Source: Streptomyces sp. UW30 (GTDB lineage: Bacteria; Actinomycetota; Actinomycetes; Streptomycetales; Streptomycetaceae). From it: DNA of 64,000 bases. The position numbers and the translations under genes were made by a program. Below are positions 62,320 to 64,000 of this stretch, one piece after another. Location: assembly GCF_008042075.1 (NCBI RefSeq), contig NZ_RDBN01000049.1, forward strand, positions 32,277-96,276, read 5' to 3'. Numbering within the stretch: the stretch's first letter is position 1; every line of letters starts with the position of its first letter. The notes under the pieces are model-generated. The model was not told the DNA's origin. It did no database searches and saw only the letters and a list, made by a program, of their open reading frames with translations.

Positions 62320-62637
62320 TTGGCTCAAGTCAAGGGAAGTCATTTGGATGGCTGGACGATAAAGTTCACCACCAAAGAAACGCTGGATATCGCGGACGCC
62401 ACGAACATGACAGGCGTAGCAGCGGGGTTCATTCCCGATCCAACTCTTTCGAAAATAGTTGCAGCATGCCTCACGTTGAGTGGGATCCTGCTTCGCAGGG
62501 CAGTTCGGGACGGATACAAACTGAAGGTCAAAGTCAAACCACATTCCATTCCGAGTCGATGGCCTCCGAGTGCAGAAGAGCTGCTCGATTTCATGACCGG
62601 CCCGCTGAAGCCCAGGGTCAAACCGTCGCTCTACTAA
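62320..62637 (+). CDS. Small low-GC hypothetical protein
   Basis: A 105-residue basic protein with a TTG start after GGGAGGGGAA. It contains TIKFTTKETLDIADATNMTG, a hydrophobic stretch (IVAACLTLSGILL) and a Lys-rich tail (YKLKVKVKPHSIPSRW). The base composition of 62200-62640 is clearly less G/C-rich than the rest of the window, and codon use is mixed, which suggests acquisition from elsewhere. No family recognised. The 280 bases before it hold only the protease upstream region. Confidence 0.55.
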   Translation: MAQVKGSHLDGWTIKFTTKETLDIADATNMTGVAAGFIPDPTLSKIVAACLTLSGILLRRAVRDGYKLKVKVKPHSIPSRWPPSAEELLDFMTGPLKPRVKPSLY

Positions 62638-62714
62638 AGCGTCAGGTCGCACAAGGTGGAGACGGGCCGGCGAGTCGGCCATGGCTCGTTCGGACGGTGG
62701 GAGGTGATGCCGTC

Positions 62715-63335
62715 TCAGCCGCTCGTGCCGGGCGGCGGTGTGGTCCGTGTGCGGACCTCGGGTTCCGCGGATGCGTTACCGGTGCTGCCGGGGGCGAGTG
62801 GGCAGGTGTCGGACCTCGATGCTCCGTCCTGGCCCGTCAGCTGCACGACGACCTTGCCGTCGGCGTCCTGACTGTAGGCGATCGTGCAGGTCAGCTGACG
62901 TAGAGCCGTGCTGTCCAGCCCCTTCAGGGCGAGGGGCAGGCGGGTCGTGACCCTGCCGTTCGAGGAGGGCTCGACCTTGACGGTTCCACCGGGGCGGGCG
63001 GCGGGGAGGGCAGTGCTCAGGCCGGCGGCTCGGTCTTCCTTCCCCGGGCCGGCGAGCAACGCCAGGACGACCTTCTCCGTCGGCACCGGGCCGGCCGTGT
63101 CGGCGGACCCGTTCGAGGGCTCGGTCGTCCGGATCACGGCGCTCAGCCCTGCGTCGGGGGAACGGAAGAAGAGCAGCATGTCGTAGTCGCGGTTGAGGAA
63201 GGCCTGGAAGCTGGCGGGACCGCCCGCCTCGATGACGTCGGTCTCCTGGATACCGCAGCCGCCGAGGAGCGGTGCCGTCGCCGCGACGGTGAGGGCGACG
63301 GCCGCCGCACGTCGGCGCGTCCGCGCAACGCTCAT
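62715..63335 (-). CDS. Lipoprotein coupled to a sensor kinase
   Basis: A 206-residue lipoprotein: lipobox LLGGC, then a GerMN-like domain (LLFFRSPDAGLSAVIRTT, VVLALLAGPGKEDRAAGLST, TVKVEPSSNGRVTTRLPLAL). Its ATG overlaps the sensor kinase stop by 4 bases, so it is the last gene of a two-component operon. It may act as an envelope sensor accessory, as LpqB-like lipoproteins do for MtrAB. Confidence 0.82.
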   Translation of the reverse strand: MSVARTRRRAAAVALTVAATAPLLGGCGIQETDVIEAGGPASFQAFLNRDYDMLLFFRSPDAGLSAVIRTTEPSNGSADTAGPVPTEKVVLALLAGPGKEDRAAGLSTALPAARPGGTVKVEPSSNGRVTTRLPLALKGLDSTALRQLTCTIAYSQDADGKVVVQLTGQDGASRSDTCPLAPGSTGNASAEPEVRTRTTPPPGTSG

Positions 63336-64000
63336 CCGCCGGCCTCCTCCGCATGGAGCGGTATCTCGACGGTGAAGACGGCGCCGCCCCCGGGCAGGTT
63401 CCCCGCGCGGATCGTCCCGCCGTGCAGCTTCACGTTCTCCAGGGTGATCGCCAGTCCCAGGCCACTGCCCGCCGAGCGGGTGCGGGCCGCGTCGGCCTTG
63501 TAGAAGCGATCGAAGATGTGCGGGAGCACGGCGGGCTGAATTCCGGGGCCGTTGTCCGCGACCTCCGTGATCAGCAGGCTGGGGGTGGCCGGGGAGCGGG
63601 CCTCGGTGCGCAGGCGTACCGTGACCGGCTCGCTGCCGTGGCGCAGGGCGTTGCCGACGAGGTTGGCGATCACGATGTCGAAGCGGCGCGGGTCGAGCCG
63701 GGCGCGGATGCCGTCGGGGAGTTCGACACGGACCCGGCTGTCGGTCCAGTGCCGATTCTGCAGCGTCTTGCGAATGGCCTCGGCCACGTCCACCTCGTCG
63801 GCGTTCAGTTCGGCCGCGCGGGCGTCGAAGCGGGAGATCTCGATCAGGTCCTCGACGAGCACGGCGAGCTTGCCAGTCTCCGCGCTGACCAGCCGGACCG
63901 CGCGGGCGGTGTCGGCGTCCAGGTGATCCGCGTCCTCGTCGAGGACCTCGGTGACGGCGAGCATTCCGGCGAGGGGGGTGCGCAGTTCGTGCGAGACGTC
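63332..64000 (-). CDS. Sensor histidine kinase, 3' part (5' end beyond the window)
   Basis: The visible 222 residues start with DVSHELRTPLAGM (phospho-accepting His) at the right edge and continue through the N box (DIVIANLVGNALRHG), G1 (EVADNGPGI), F box (IFDRFYKAD) and G2 (GSGLGLAITLENVKLHGG). The sensor and HAMP parts lie outside. It overlaps the lipoprotein by ATGA. Confidence 0.93.
   Translation of the reverse strand, partial: DVSHELRTPLAGMLAVTEVLDEDADHLDADTARAVRLVSAETGKLAVLVEDLIEISRFDARAAELNADEVDVAEAIRKTLQNRHWTDSRVRVELPDGIRARLDPRRFDIVIANLVGNALRHGSEPVTVRLRTEARSPATPSLLITEVADNGPGIQPAVLPHIFDRFYKADAARTRSAGSGLGLAITLENVKLHGGTIRAGNLPGGGAVFTVEIPLHAEEAGG

Overview
The window is a stretch of a high-GC actinomycete chromosome, almost certainly Streptomyces or a close relative. 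Supporting signs are codon usage rich in G/C at third positions, many TetR/MarR regulators, secreted FG-GAP proteins, receptor Ser/Thr kinases, and a PAS/GAF/SpoIIE/HATPase phosphatase. No rRNA genes, complete tRNA genes or CRISPR arrays were seen.

Left part (1-20.5 kb): a PAP2 membrane phosphatase; a scar with a broken PIN-domain toxin and the 3' half of a tRNA-Gly(CCC) gene that looks like an old integration site; the first of two paralogous secreted propeller/FG-GAP proteins; a broken AsnC/Lrp regulator; a secreted M23-like protein; a row of arylsulfatase, DUF6325, SHOCT and glutamate decarboxylase genes; a MarR regulator divergent from two tandemly duplicated SnoaL-like genes; a secreted protein and a lipoprotein. 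Then comes a small graveyard (18.5-19.3 kb) with pieces of an IS3 transposase, a tyrosine integrase and a LuxR regulator, followed by a frameshifted serine hydrolase.

Middle part (20.6-36.5 kb): the most interesting region. An aldo/keto reductase, an SDR and an HxlR regulator share a duplicated 50-bp promoter element. Next are an MFS exporter, an acyltransferase, a TAT-exported berberine-bridge-type FAD oxidase, a transaldolase-like protein lacking the Schiff-base lysine, a double-domain VOC protein resembling 2-epi-5-epi-valiolone epimerases (CetB type), a MarR regulator, a sugar phosphate cyclase of the 2-epi-5-epi-valiolone synthase type, two translationally coupled cupin genes, an MDR oxidoreductase and a second MarR. 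I infer a cryptic C7-cyclitol (carbasugar) gene cluster. It has no aminotransferase or glycosyltransferase in view. The two divergent halves carry nearly the same palindromic operator (29902-29913 and 30843-30854). A TetR/SDR divergent pair follows.

Right part (36.6-64 kb): the second FG-GAP paralogue with a matching promoter; a multi-domain SpoIIE phosphatase convergent with a Ser/Thr kinase/membrane-protein pair; a TetR-controlled alpha/beta hydrolase plus SnoaL-like gene; a kinase with an extracellular propeller; an SRPBCC secreted protein; an MDR/TetR divergent pair; an F420H2:NADP-type reductase; a YheO-like regulator, RidA and D-serine dehydratase-like operon; a Tudor/CarD-like small protein; a polysaccharide deacetylase; a very large subtilisin-like protease; a low-GC small gene; and a lipoprotein with the 3' part of a sensor kinase running off the right edge.
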